From assembly GCA_964486925.1 (NCBI GenBank), contig CAZAOY010000064.1:1-12774 (forward strand): a stretch of 12,774 nucleotides of DNA. Reading direction: 5' to 3'. The notes below the pieces were generated by a model. The model made no database searches and was not told the DNA's origin. It saw only the letters and a list, made by a program, of their open reading frames with translations. Numbering within the stretch: the first letter of the stretch is position 1; every line of letters starts with the position of its first letter. Made by a program: the position numbers and the translations under genes. This document shows, in pieces, positions 6,574 to 12,719 of the stretch. Origin of the DNA: CAZAOY01 sp964486925. GTDB taxonomy: Bacteria; Bacillota; Clostridia; Oscillospirales; Ruminococcaceae.

Positions 6574-7490
6574 ATAATGAGTTTGCGGATATGGTTGATA
6601 ACAAGGTGATAACAAGCCGATGTCCACAGATAAACAGTGTCTTGATATATAAGGATGAGCAGATTGTTTTAGAGCGGTACTACAATGGATTTAATCAGGA
6701 TAGCAGACATGCGATAAAGTCCATCTGGAAGAGTATCCTTTCGATCTGCACAGGGATTGCGCTGGACAAGGGGATTATCAAGACCCTTGATGAGCCTATA
6801 GGTAACTACCTTGCGGAGTTTTCGGGGAGTAACCACCCCTACCACAGGCTTATTACCATACGTCACCTGCTTACCATGACCTCTGGGATATATTGGAATG
6901 GTGGGGTACACTACCACTGTCCTATGCTTGAACAGCTATTTAGGGCGAGTGACCCTATAGGTCAGCTAGCCGATACCGCTATGTCAGATATTCCAGGAAG
7001 TCGGCATATATATAAGGAGTGGGATGTTATCCTTTTATCTGCGCTACTTGGTAGAGCGATTGGCGGGAGCGTATTCGGGTTTTGCCGTAATAATCTATAT
7101 ACTCCACTTGATATAAAAAGTGATAGGTGGGCAAGCTTTAAGGATGGCACTGAGTACAGCCTTAGTAAAGACCCCGCTCTTGAGGCACAGTCTAATCTAT
7201 CGGCAAGAGCACTCGCTAGCATTGGACTGCTCTTTTTAAATGGCGGTCAGGGCATTATAAGCCAAAGCTACATTAAAGAAGCGACTACTAGATCGGCTTG
7301 TAGTGAAGGTTATGGGTATCTGTGGTGGATAGTAGAAAACGGATACCGATGTAGCGGATTTGGCGGTCAACAGATTAGGGTTATCCCAGAGCACTCTATT
7401 GTATACGTAGTTCAAGCTACTGCGCTAGCACGTCATAGAGAGTATGACGATGTAATAAAAGAGGTAATTGATTCGTTATGTATTACTTAG
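6570..7490 (+). CDS. Serine hydrolase of the beta-lactamase/class C family
   Basis: A 306-aa protein of the beta-lactamase superfamily (class C, penicillin-binding-protein and esterase type). The nucleophile motif SxxK is SIWK at residues 51-54, followed by the characteristic helix ILSICTGIALDKG. LLTMTSGI (101-108) and PGS (142-144) are further family landmarks. At the usual YxN position the sequence reads YKE (148-150), so Tyr148 is kept but Asn is not. The third motif region is GFGGQ (263-267), the form seen in many 6-aminohexanoate-dimer-hydrolase-like members. There is no signal peptide or membrane segment, so it is probably cytoplasmic, which argues against a classical secreted beta-lactamase. 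Its ATG overlaps the UvrA-like stop by 4 bp (ATGA), so the two are co-translated. Substrate unknown; ester, amide or modified-antibiotic hydrolysis are possible. Confidence 0.85.
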   Translation: MNNEFADMVDNKVITSRCPQINSVLIYKDEQIVLERYYNGFNQDSRHAIKSIWKSILSICTGIALDKGIIKTLDEPIGNYLAEFSGSNHPYHRLITIRHLLTMTSGIYWNGGVHYHCPMLEQLFRASDPIGQLADTAMSDIPGSRHIYKEWDVILLSALLGRAIGGSVFGFCRNNLYTPLDIKSDRWASFKDGTEYSLSKDPALEAQSNLSARALASIGLLFLNGGQGIISQSYIKEATTRSACSEGYGYLWWIVENGYRCSGFGGQQIRVIPEHSIVYVVQATALARHREYDDVIKEVIDSLCIT

Positions 7491-7601
7491 TCGCTTAATG
7501 GTAGCAACTATGCTTTGAGTTTCTTTCGCTGATATCTGTAAATTCAGATAAAAAACTAGCGACATTTAAGAGCAGAAATAATAGTTAGATTAGGAGGTTT
7601 T

Positions 7602-8309
7602 ATGGAAAAAACAAAGGGCAGAAGGCGGATAAAGATTATAGGGATGGTGACCGCTATTGTAATAGTGTTGTTAACCACAGTATTCTTTATCTATGTTTCG
7701 GATTATTACCGTGCAGATGATACAGCGGTGGCGGTGATGAATCAAGGAGATGGGTTTAAGGTGGAGGGCAACCTTACAATACTAACCCCAGACACACCTA
7801 GCGATACAGCGTTAATCTTCTATCCGGGCGCAAAGGTGGAGCACACATCGTACCTTCCGATACTAGAGAAGCTACGGCAGAACGGGATTACAACGGTGCT
7901 TGTAAAGATGCCGTTTAACATGGCGATCTTTGATGTTTCGGCGGCGGATAGGGTGTTTGACAAGCTTTTAGAGGTAAAAAACTGGTATATAGGCGGGCAT
8001 TCCATGGGTGGTGCGATGGCAAGCGACTATGCGGCAAAGCATAGGGATAAGTTTAAGGGACTTATACTGCTAGGAGCGTACATCTACGGTGACTACCCAC
8101 CTACGGACGCTATAACGATATACGGAACCTTTAACTCAAACCTTGAAAAGAATATAGACTACACAGAAAATATTGTAAAGATTCAAGGCGGCAACCATGC
8201 ACAGTTTGGCAACTACGGAAAACAAAAGGGCGACCCCGACGCGACAATCTCCGCAGAGGAACAACAGGATATAGCGGTTAAGGCAATTATGAAGTTTATA
8301 AACAGGTAG
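7602..8309 (+). CDS. Membrane-anchored alpha/beta hydrolase
   Basis: A 235-aa protein with a basic N-terminus and one hydrophobic segment (residues about 12-32), then an extracytoplasmic alpha/beta-hydrolase domain. YPGAKV (74-79) fits the oxyanion-hole strand-loop, GGHSMGG (131-137) is the nucleophile elbow with Ser134, and GGNHAQFG (196-203) supplies His199. These match the Abhydrolase_5-like group of small hydrolases. The catalytic-acid position after the strand TIYG reads TFNSN, with no Asp where one is normally found (see findings). AGGAGG lies 4 nt before ATG. It follows the serine hydrolase by 111 bp with no terminator and no convincing promoter between, so it may be the third gene of that operon. 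No terminator is evident before the promoter at 8344. Substrate unknown. Confidence 0.82.
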   Translation: MEKTKGRRRIKIIGMVTAIVIVLLTTVFFIYVSDYYRADDTAVAVMNQGDGFKVEGNLTILTPDTPSDTALIFYPGAKVEHTSYLPILEKLRQNGITTVLVKMPFNMAIFDVSAADRVFDKLLEVKNWYIGGHSMGGAMASDYAAKHRDKFKGLILLGAYIYGDYPPTDAITIYGTFNSNLEKNIDYTENIVKIQGGNHAQFGNYGKQKGDPDATISAEEQQDIAVKAIMKFINR

Positions 8310-8343
8310 AATTTGGAAATATGAAATAATCAAAAATTAGATA

Positions 8344-8372
8344 TTGACATATTATAAATCCTGTGATATAAT
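8344..8372 (+). promoter_or_regulatory. Perfect consensus sigma-A promoter for the leader RNA/PHP-methyltransferase unit
   Basis: TTGACA (8344-8349) and TATAAT (8367-8372) are separated by 17 bp, a full consensus match. Transcription should begin near 8379-8381, about 300 nt before the PHP start codon, leaving an unusually long leader with a terminator at its end. Confidence 0.92.
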
Positions 8373-8481
8373 ACTTTAAACACAAATTTCAGACACTAAC
8401 TATACTATAGCCTTGTCTTTCGTCTTAGGTGGGGTTTAGTGGGTATTCTGAAGCAACTAATACGATAAAATGGAGTTTATT

Positions 8482-8589
8482 ATGTTAACGATAATACCTT
8501 GTAACTATAATCATAATAACAGTAAGTCTGCGTCCTCACCTAAAGGTGGTTCACAGGCTTTGGTGCTTTATGGTTTTATAGGTTGGTAG
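8482..8589 (+). CDS. Candidate 35-codon leader peptide upstream of PHP/methyltransferase genes
   Basis: A short ORF missed by length cut-offs. GGAG (8472-8475) lies 6 nt before ATG 8482, and the frame runs 35 codons to TAG. The peptide starts MLTIIPCNYNHNN, has a Ser/Lys-rich middle (SKSASSPKGGS) and ends in the hydrophobic ALVLYGFIGW just before the stop. It lies entirely between a perfect promoter and a strong terminator, and its start region is complementary to two other leader segments, so translation and folding would interfere. It could be a regulatory leader peptide whose translation controls termination, or a stand-alone small peptide; the internal GG could be a processing site but nothing proves it. 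There is no run of one codon as in classic amino-acid attenuators (single Trp at the end). I do not recognise a family. The good ribosome binding site is the main support. Confidence 0.5.
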   Translation: MLTIIPCNYNHNNSKSASSPKGGSQALVLYGFIGW

Positions 8590-8623
8590 TTGAGAGGTAT
8601 AATAAACTGCACTATATAACAAT

Positions 8624-8664
8624 AAGCGGCTAAGGTTTACTGTGAAACCTTAGCCGCTTTTAAT
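8624..8664 (+). terminator. Intrinsic terminator/attenuator immediately upstream of the PHP gene
   Basis: Bases 8624-8638 pair perfectly with 8645-8659 (15 bp, GC-rich core AGCGGCTAAGG, loop ACTGTG), followed by TTTTAATTTT. It ends only about 3 nt before the AAGGAGG ribosome binding site of the PHP gene. Expression of that gene from the visible promoter therefore needs read-through. The minus-strand side lacks a T-run, so the terminator acts on plus-strand transcripts. Confidence 0.92.
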
Positions 8665-8681
8665 TTTAAGGAGGAAAAACT

Positions 8682-9515
8682 ATGCTTGCAGATCTACATC
8701 TACACACCCATCATTCAGACAGCACGCGTTCACCACAGGAATTGGTTTTACTAGCAAAGGAGCAGGGGTTTGGTTTAATATCAATCTGCGACCACAACAT
8801 CATCTCGGCATATGATGAGGTTATTCCGTTATGTAAGAAAAATGACATCCGCCTTATCGTGGGAGCAGAGATAAATGCTTTGTATGAGGGGAAGGAGTAC
8901 CACATACTTGCATACGGCTTTGATATGGATGATAAGGGGATTAATGAGCTACTGGACTACAGCAGTGATATACTGGTGCAGAAGGGGATTGAGATTATTA
9001 CAAATATGTCTGCCGACTATAACGAGCTGTCACTGGAGGAATTTTTGCAGTACAAGCGAAATACAAAAAATGGCGGTTGGCCTAGTATTGACTACCTTGC
9101 GAATAAAGGACTGATAAAATCTATCCACGATTTCTTTGGGTTTAGCCGAAGGTATAACACTGCAAAGGGTAACGAGTTTAAGACTATAGAGGCGGTAGCG
9201 GATACTATCCATAAAGCGGGTGGTAAGGCTGTGGTTGCGCATGCGGGTGATATGGTTGATAATAACCCTAATATCTTTAGTGCAATGCTTCCTAAGCTAT
9301 TATCGCAGGAGATTGACGGCTTTGAATGCTACTACACCTCTCATAAACCTGAAATTACCAAAACTCTAGTAGAGTTTTGTAAGGCACATGATCTGCTTAT
9401 AACAGCAGGGAGCGATGATCACGGAGGCTTTAACAGCCAGATTGATGGGATCGACTACTACCTTGGTGCTGTAAGGGTTGACACAGCTGATTTAAATCTG
9501 AAAGGACTGATATAA
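8682..9515 (+). CDS. PHP-domain metal-dependent phosphoesterase (TrpH/YciV-like)
   Basis: A 277-aa PHP (polymerase and histidinol phosphatase) protein. All nine usual metal ligands can be placed: His6, His8 and Asp13 in DLHLHTHHSDS; His38 in CDHN; Glu63 in GAEIN; His74; His187 in AHAG; Asp245 and His247 in GSDDHG. Another conserved-looking His is His221 (YYTSH). The order and the length near 280 aa fit the TrpH/YciV subfamily, known to hydrolyse 3',5'-nucleotide bisphosphates or short RNA 5' ends, with a trinuclear metal centre. The residue before DH is Cys rather than the usual Thr, and AHAG replaces AHPG. AAGGAGG lies 7 nt before ATG. The stop TAA overlaps the next ATG (TAATG), so it is coupled to the methyltransferase. 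The terminator just upstream suggests control by attenuation. It is cytoplasmic. The exact substrate is not determinable. Confidence 0.88.
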   Translation: MLADLHLHTHHSDSTRSPQELVLLAKEQGFGLISICDHNIISAYDEVIPLCKKNDIRLIVGAEINALYEGKEYHILAYGFDMDDKGINELLDYSSDILVQKGIEIITNMSADYNELSLEEFLQYKRNTKNGGWPSIDYLANKGLIKSIHDFFGFSRRYNTAKGNEFKTIEAVADTIHKAGGKAVVAHAGDMVDNNPNIFSAMLPKLLSQEIDGFECYYTSHKPEITKTLVEFCKAHDLLITAGSDDHGGFNSQIDGIDYYLGAVRVDTADLNLKGLI

Positions 9516-10294
9516 TGACTACCGATTATCAAACACTCATTAACTACTATGTAGAATCTTATGGGGAGAAGAATCGATTTTTAATTGATAGGGCACATTC
9601 TATTGAATTTATAACCTCATTGCACTTTCTGAAAAAGCACCTTCCTAAGGGGTGCTTAGTGCTGGACTGTTGTGCGGCAGGTGGTGCGTATGCCTTCCCG
9701 CTTGCAAAAGAAGGGTACAGGGTTACAGCGGGGGATCTAGTTAAGGAGCATGTCGATATACTAAGGGAGGAGGATAGAGAGGGGATACTTTCTAATATCT
9801 ATCAAGGTGATGTTCTGGATATGTCTAGGTTTGAAGATAAAGCCTTTGACGCTGTGCTATGCATGGGTGCTTTGTATCACCTACAAGATAAGGCTGACCG
9901 TGAAAGATGTGTGTCGGAATGCCTTAGGGTGCTTAAGGATACAGGGATATTTGTGTTTGCATACATTAACCGCAATTCAGTTTATATAAACCACTTTAAA
10001 AATAATATATCTGATGTAGAAAATCAGGAGCAGATATTAAAGACGGGAAGAAACGGTGTTTTTTACACCATGGATTTTAATGAAGCTAAGGAACTAGCTG
10101 ATAGCTTTGGTTTAACCACCATTACGGATGTTGGGGTGGATGGACTTATCTATCCGCTTTATGAAAGGATAAACTCCTGTAGTGATGAGGAGTTTGATAG
10201 CTATCTAAATTACCATATTAAAGCCTGTGAACAGCCTTCAATACTAGGACATAGTATGCATGGGTTGTGGATTGGCAAAAAAGGGATTATATAG
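9515..10294 (+). CDS. Class I SAM-dependent methyltransferase
   Basis: A 259-aa Rossmann-fold methyltransferase. Motif I is VLDCCAAGGAYA (49-60), a variant of the usual LDxGCGxG. An acidic residue after strand 2 is Asp74 (AGDL), the adenine-region Asp is Asp99 (QGDVLDM), and FDAVLCMGALYHL (111-123) is the strand-4/post-motif typical of Methyltransf_11/25 proteins. LRVLKDTGIFVFAYI (138-152) is strand 5. The C-terminal 100 residues form a likely substrate-binding cap, with FYTMDFNEAKELADSFGL resembling the corresponding helix in small-molecule methyltransferases. Start and previous stop share one base (TAATG). It is the last gene of the PHP pair; no clear terminator follows before the promoter at 10385. 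The substrate is not known. The coupling suggests it acts in the same pathway as the PHP enzyme. Confidence 0.88.
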   Translation: MTTDYQTLINYYVESYGEKNRFLIDRAHSIEFITSLHFLKKHLPKGCLVLDCCAAGGAYAFPLAKEGYRVTAGDLVKEHVDILREEDREGILSNIYQGDVLDMSRFEDKAFDAVLCMGALYHLQDKADRERCVSECLRVLKDTGIFVFAYINRNSVYINHFKNNISDVENQEQILKTGRNGVFYTMDFNEAKELADSFGLTTITDVGVDGLIYPLYERINSCSDEEFDSYLNYHIKACEQPSILGHSMHGLWIGKKGII

Positions 10295-10384
10295 CTAATG
10301 GCATGAAAAACTTTCTGTAGAGGTTTTGGTGGTGATAATAAAGCGGGATATTATAAAAAATATGTAATTCTTAACAAAAAAGAC

Positions 10385-10413
10385 TTGAATTTTAACGATG
10401 GTTACTGTATAAT
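10385..10413 (+). promoter_or_regulatory. Sigma-A promoter of the GH130 gene
   Basis: TTGAAT (10385-10390) and TATAAT (10408-10413) are 17 bp apart. The predicted start is near 10420, giving a 5' UTR of about 107 nt. The -10 box lies inside a palindrome (separate entry). Confidence 0.85.
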
Positions 10414-10437
10414 ACAGTTAACAACCTATATAACTGT
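10405..10437 (+). promoter_or_regulatory. Operator candidate: overlapping dyads over the -10 and start site
   Basis: ACTGTATaATACAGT (10405-10419) is a perfect 7-bp-arm palindrome centred in the -10 box. The half site recurs: ACAGTTA (10414-10420) pairs with TAACTGT (10431-10437) across a 10-bp gap. Three ACTGT/ACAGT half sites thus cover -10 to about +17, a position expected for a repressor. No regulator gene lies next to it, so the binding protein is unknown; LacI/GntR-type sugar regulators would be natural for a GH130 gene. Confidence 0.5.
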
Positions 10438-10439
10438 TA

Positions 10440-10472
10440 ATTGGGCAATAAGACTAAATTTTGTTGCCCAAT
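10440..10472 (+). promoter_or_regulatory. 5'-UTR hairpin of the GH130 mRNA
   Basis: ATTGGGCAA (10440-10448) pairs with TTGCCCAAT (10464-10472), 9 bp with a 15-nt loop. It is followed by AAAACAAGG, not Ts, so it is not a terminator. It begins about 20 nt from the predicted mRNA 5' end and may stabilise the message or take part in control. Confidence 0.5.
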
Positions 10473-10526
10473 AAAACAAGGCAAGGGGTTAGTTTATATG
10501 AATATAATAACAAGGAGAATTAAAGT

Positions 10527-11519
10527 ATGGCTAAGATTATATCCAATGCACTTCCTAACATCCCGTGGCAGGAGAAACCACAAAACTGTAAAAACCCTAT
10601 CTGGAGATACGACGCTAATCCAATAATAGAAAGAGATGCACAGAAAAATTCAAACAGTATCTTCAACAGCGCGGCTATCCCGTTTGGTGACGGATTTGCA
10701 GGGGTGTTTAGATGTGACAGCACTAGCAGAGAGATGAACCTTTTTGCAGGTTTTAGTAAAGACGGTATTAACTGGGAGATCGATGATGAGCCTATTAACA
10801 TCTGTGACGGTGTTGACCCTGAGATTACAAAATACGAATATCGTTACGATGCACGTGTGGTAAAGATTGAGGATAAATACTATGTGTCATGGTGTAACGG
10901 ATATCATGGCCCTACTATCGGACTTGCTTATACCACCGATTTTAAAAAGTTTTATCAGCTAGAGAATGCATTCCTACCATATAACAGAAATGGTGTACTA
11001 TTCCCTAGAAAGATTGGTAACAACTACGCAATGTTAAGCCGCCCAAGTGATACAGGACATACTCCGTTTGGGGATACCTTCTACAGCGAAAGCCCTGACT
11101 TTACATACTGGGGTAAGCATAGGTTTGTTATGGGCACTGTTGGCGGAAACAGCTCCGCATGGCAGAGCACTAAGATAGGACCAGGGCCTGCACCTATCGA
11201 AACCGATGAAGGTTGGCTACTGTTCTACCATGGTGTACTAAATAGCTGTAACGGATTTGTATATAGCTTTAGTGCGGCGCTTTTAGATCTAGAGAAACCA
11301 TGGATCGTTAAATATCGTGCAAAACCATATATGATCTCACCTCAAAAGCTTTATGAATGTGTAGGCGACGTTCCTAACGTTACCTTCCCATGTGCGGCAC
11401 TTACCGACTCCGCTACTGGTAGAATTGCTATCTACTACGGTTGTGCAGACACCGTTACCGGACTTGCATTTACTACAGTAGATGAAACTCTAAACTGGTT
11501 AAAGGAAAACTCTTTATAA
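10527..11519 (+). CDS. GH130-family mannoside phosphorylase-like enzyme
   Basis: A 330-aa five-bladed beta-propeller protein of glycoside hydrolase family 130. Family landmarks are NPIWRYDANPII (23-34), VDPEITKYEYRYDARVV (96-112) with Asp108 in the DxRV position of the proposed catalytic acid, GPGPAPI (218-224) followed by GWLLFYHGV (229-237), and FPCAALTDSATGRIAIYYGCAD (287-308). GH130 enzymes phosphorolyse beta-1,4-linked mannosyl sugars (mannosylglucose, manno-oligosaccharides) to mannose 1-phosphate; some subgroups hydrolyse beta-1,2-mannosides instead. There is no signal peptide, consistent with intracellular phosphorolysis. The ribosome binding site AAGGAG is 9 nt before ATG. It is a single-gene unit with its own promoter, operator candidate and terminator. 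No sugar transporter, epimerase or mannanase lies in the window, so the exact substrate is open. Confidence 0.88.
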   Translation: MAKIISNALPNIPWQEKPQNCKNPIWRYDANPIIERDAQKNSNSIFNSAAIPFGDGFAGVFRCDSTSREMNLFAGFSKDGINWEIDDEPINICDGVDPEITKYEYRYDARVVKIEDKYYVSWCNGYHGPTIGLAYTTDFKKFYQLENAFLPYNRNGVLFPRKIGNNYAMLSRPSDTGHTPFGDTFYSESPDFTYWGKHRFVMGTVGGNSSAWQSTKIGPGPAPIETDEGWLLFYHGVLNSCNGFVYSFSAALLDLEKPWIVKYRAKPYMISPQKLYECVGDVPNVTFPCAALTDSATGRIAIYYGCADTVTGLAFTTVDETLNWLKENSL

Positions 11520-11530
11520 TACTTGTTTCT

Positions 11531-11569
11531 AAAAATGTTGTTGCATAAGCTTATGCAACAACATTTTTT
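11531..11569 (+). terminator. Strong intrinsic terminator, 38-bp perfect palindrome
   Basis: Bases 11531-11549 are the exact reverse complement of 11550-11568, centred on AAGCTT, with five As on the left and six Ts on the right. It starts 11 bp after the GH130 stop and would end that message. Its symmetry lets it work on both strands. Confidence 0.93.
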
Positions 11570-11644
11570 CTGTCTGTAACTGATGTACCATGACAAAAGA
11601 TAACAAAATATTCTAAATATTTCACAAATATTACAATAGTATCT

Positions 11645-11673
11645 TTGACAGTAGGTTATATTTGTTGTATAAT
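11645..11673 (+). promoter_or_regulatory. Perfect consensus sigma-A promoter of the Bax-inhibitor-like gene
   Basis: TTGACA (11645-11650), 17 bp, TATAAT (11668-11673). The predicted start near 11680 leaves a 5' UTR of about 120 nt. The UTR holds only a weak hairpin (TATCTG 11721-11726 with CAGATA 11741-11746) and no riboswitch that I recognise. Confidence 0.9.
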
Positions 11674-11803
11674 AATGGTAAAAGATTTATGGTACTAAAC
11701 TGCATATTAGCTATTCCTTTTATCTGCCGAGCGTAAAATCCAGATAGTATTAAAATTTATACATATGTAGGTAGATTATTATAAGCTTAATAAGGAGGTT
11801 ACA

Positions 11804-12610
11804 GTGAGTACTTTAGAAGCCAATAGCAACAGATACTTTATGAATCCGCTAATCAGAAAGCTTAGCAAGGTTGACGAGCAGAGCCAAAATCACGCAACCT
11901 ACAAAGGGATTACCGCAAAGACCATATACTTTCTAGTTATGGTGGTGATCGGGATTGGAATATCATTCTTTCTACATAACATCGCTAGCGGTGGAGATGT
12001 TATAACCGTTGAGGGTGCCACCACATCGGCGTTAGAGGTGGGTGCGCTACTACTGGCAGGGGTGTTCTTTATATTCACACCAATGTTAGCATTTATTATA
12101 AGGCCGATAATCCCGATAATGGGTACATTATACTGTCTTAGCACAGGCTACATAATGGCATTTATGGCGGATACCTTTGCAGAGCAGTATGCGGGTGCTG
12201 TGTGGATTGCTTTAATCCTCACCCTTGTCATTGTGTTTGTTATGGCAATCCTTTATTCTACGGGAGCTGTTAAGGTAGGGCATAAATTTAGAGCAGTTGT
12301 ATCTATACTATTCTTCTCCACCTTTGCGGGAGGGATCGCTATGTTTATCGGGTCGTTTATACCAGGGCTTAAAGATATGGTAGCGTTTATCCAGGGCAAC
12401 AGTATACTAAGTATACTGGGTTCTATCTTGTTTATTATTATCGCGTCGTTATTCTTACTTGTAGATTTTGATACTATCCGTCATACTGTGGACAATGAGC
12501 TTCCTAAAAAGTATGAATGGGTTGCGGCATTTGGGTTAGTGTTTACGGTGATTTGGCTGTATCTAAAGGTGTTGGATTTAATTCTAAAGACACAAAGAAG
12601 CTCATCTTAA
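11804..12610 (+). CDS. Bax inhibitor-1/YccA-like seven-helix membrane protein
   Basis: A 268-aa protein with a hydrophilic N-terminus (residues 1-38, containing NPLIRKL) and about seven hydrophobic helices (near 40-58, 77-98, 103-123, 130-151, 161-184, 200-221 and 238-260). This pattern and the segment LLVDFDTIRHTVDN (218-231), with paired Asp221/Asp223, fit the Bax1-I (PF12811) branch of the TMBIM/YccA superfamily, best known from Actinobacteria but also found in Bacillota. Family members such as YetJ are pH-sensitive calcium leak channels; others help FtsH-linked quality control. The start codon is GTG, fixed by AGGAGG 5 nt upstream and the lack of a nearby in-frame ATG. It is transcribed alone from a perfect consensus promoter. 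No terminator is visible before the tRNA promoter at 12650. Confidence 0.85.
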   Translation: MSTLEANSNRYFMNPLIRKLSKVDEQSQNHATYKGITAKTIYFLVMVVIGIGISFFLHNIASGGDVITVEGATTSALEVGALLLAGVFFIFTPMLAFIIRPIIPIMGTLYCLSTGYIMAFMADTFAEQYAGAVWIALILTLVIVFVMAILYSTGAVKVGHKFRAVVSILFFSTFAGGIAMFIGSFIPGLKDMVAFIQGNSILSILGSILFIIIASLFLLVDFDTIRHTVDNELPKKYEWVAAFGLVFTVIWLYLKVLDLILKTQRSSS

Positions 12611-12649
12611 CGAAGTTTTGAAAAAATACAGGTAAATTAAAAAAAGGTA

Positions 12650-12678
12650 TTGACAAAGCTAAATTGATATGGTATAAT
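12650..12678 (+). promoter_or_regulatory. Perfect consensus sigma-A promoter of the tRNA-Val unit
   Basis: TTGACA (12650-12655), 17 bp, TATAAT (12673-12678), with the expected start near 12685. This strength is usual for stable-RNA operons. Confidence 0.93.
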
Positions 12679-12679
12679 A

Positions 12680-12715
12680 TACTACGTTGCAAGAGACACC
12701 CAGTGCAACGTAGTA
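12680..12715 (+). repeat. Inverted repeat between promoter and tRNA
   Basis: TACTACGTTGC (12680-12690) is the exact reverse complement of 12705-12715, with a 14-base loop. Its left arm spans the predicted transcription start, so only about six pairs (CGTTGC/GCAACG) would form in the pre-tRNA leader. It may be a processing hairpin or a DNA operator. There is no T-run, so it is not a terminator. Confidence 0.7.
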
Positions 12716-12719
12716 ATGT

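Larger units (their letters stand above)
8379..8664 (+). ncRNA. Structured leader RNA / candidate attenuator, unknown class
   Basis: The roughly 285-nt transcript between the promoter and the terminator has several self-complementary parts. A 5' hairpin joins 8388-8400 (TTCAGA, CACTAAC) with 8434-8441 (GTTTAGTG) and 8447-8452 (TCTGAA). A long-range stem joins 8471-8483 (TGGAGTTTATTAT) with 8599-8611 (ATAATAAACTGCA), 12 of 13 pairs. An inner stem joins 8503-8510 with 8576-8584. A central hairpin joins GTCTGCG (from 8525) with CACAGGC (to 8557) around CACC-TAAA-GGTG. A competing stem pairs 8477-8484 with 8512-8519. I see no T-box core, SRP GGAA loop motif, RNase P, tmRNA or common riboswitch consensus. 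It also contains the candidate peptide ORF at 8482-8589. It may be a cis-acting attenuator or an independent RNA. Confidence 0.6.

Noticed and set aside
7533..7550. Hairpin TATCTG/CAGATA after the serine hydrolase gene, considered as a terminator
   Set aside because: The stem is only 6 bp and is followed by As on the plus strand; on the minus strand the T-run precedes the stem.
8379..8664. Leader RNA considered as SRP RNA, 6S RNA, RNase P RNA, tmRNA or a T-box
   Set aside because: The diagnostic conserved cores (SRP GGAAGGAAGCAG-type loop, RNase P GAGGAAAGTCC, T-box TGGTACCGCG, tmRNA ends) are not present. A divergent 6S RNA cannot be fully excluded by eye.
10441..10626. Open frame of 61 aa overlapping the GH130 start in another frame
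   Set aside because: Its only plausible start (ATG at 10498) runs out of frame into the GH130 gene, whose family match and ribosome binding site are clear. The composition is not protein-like.
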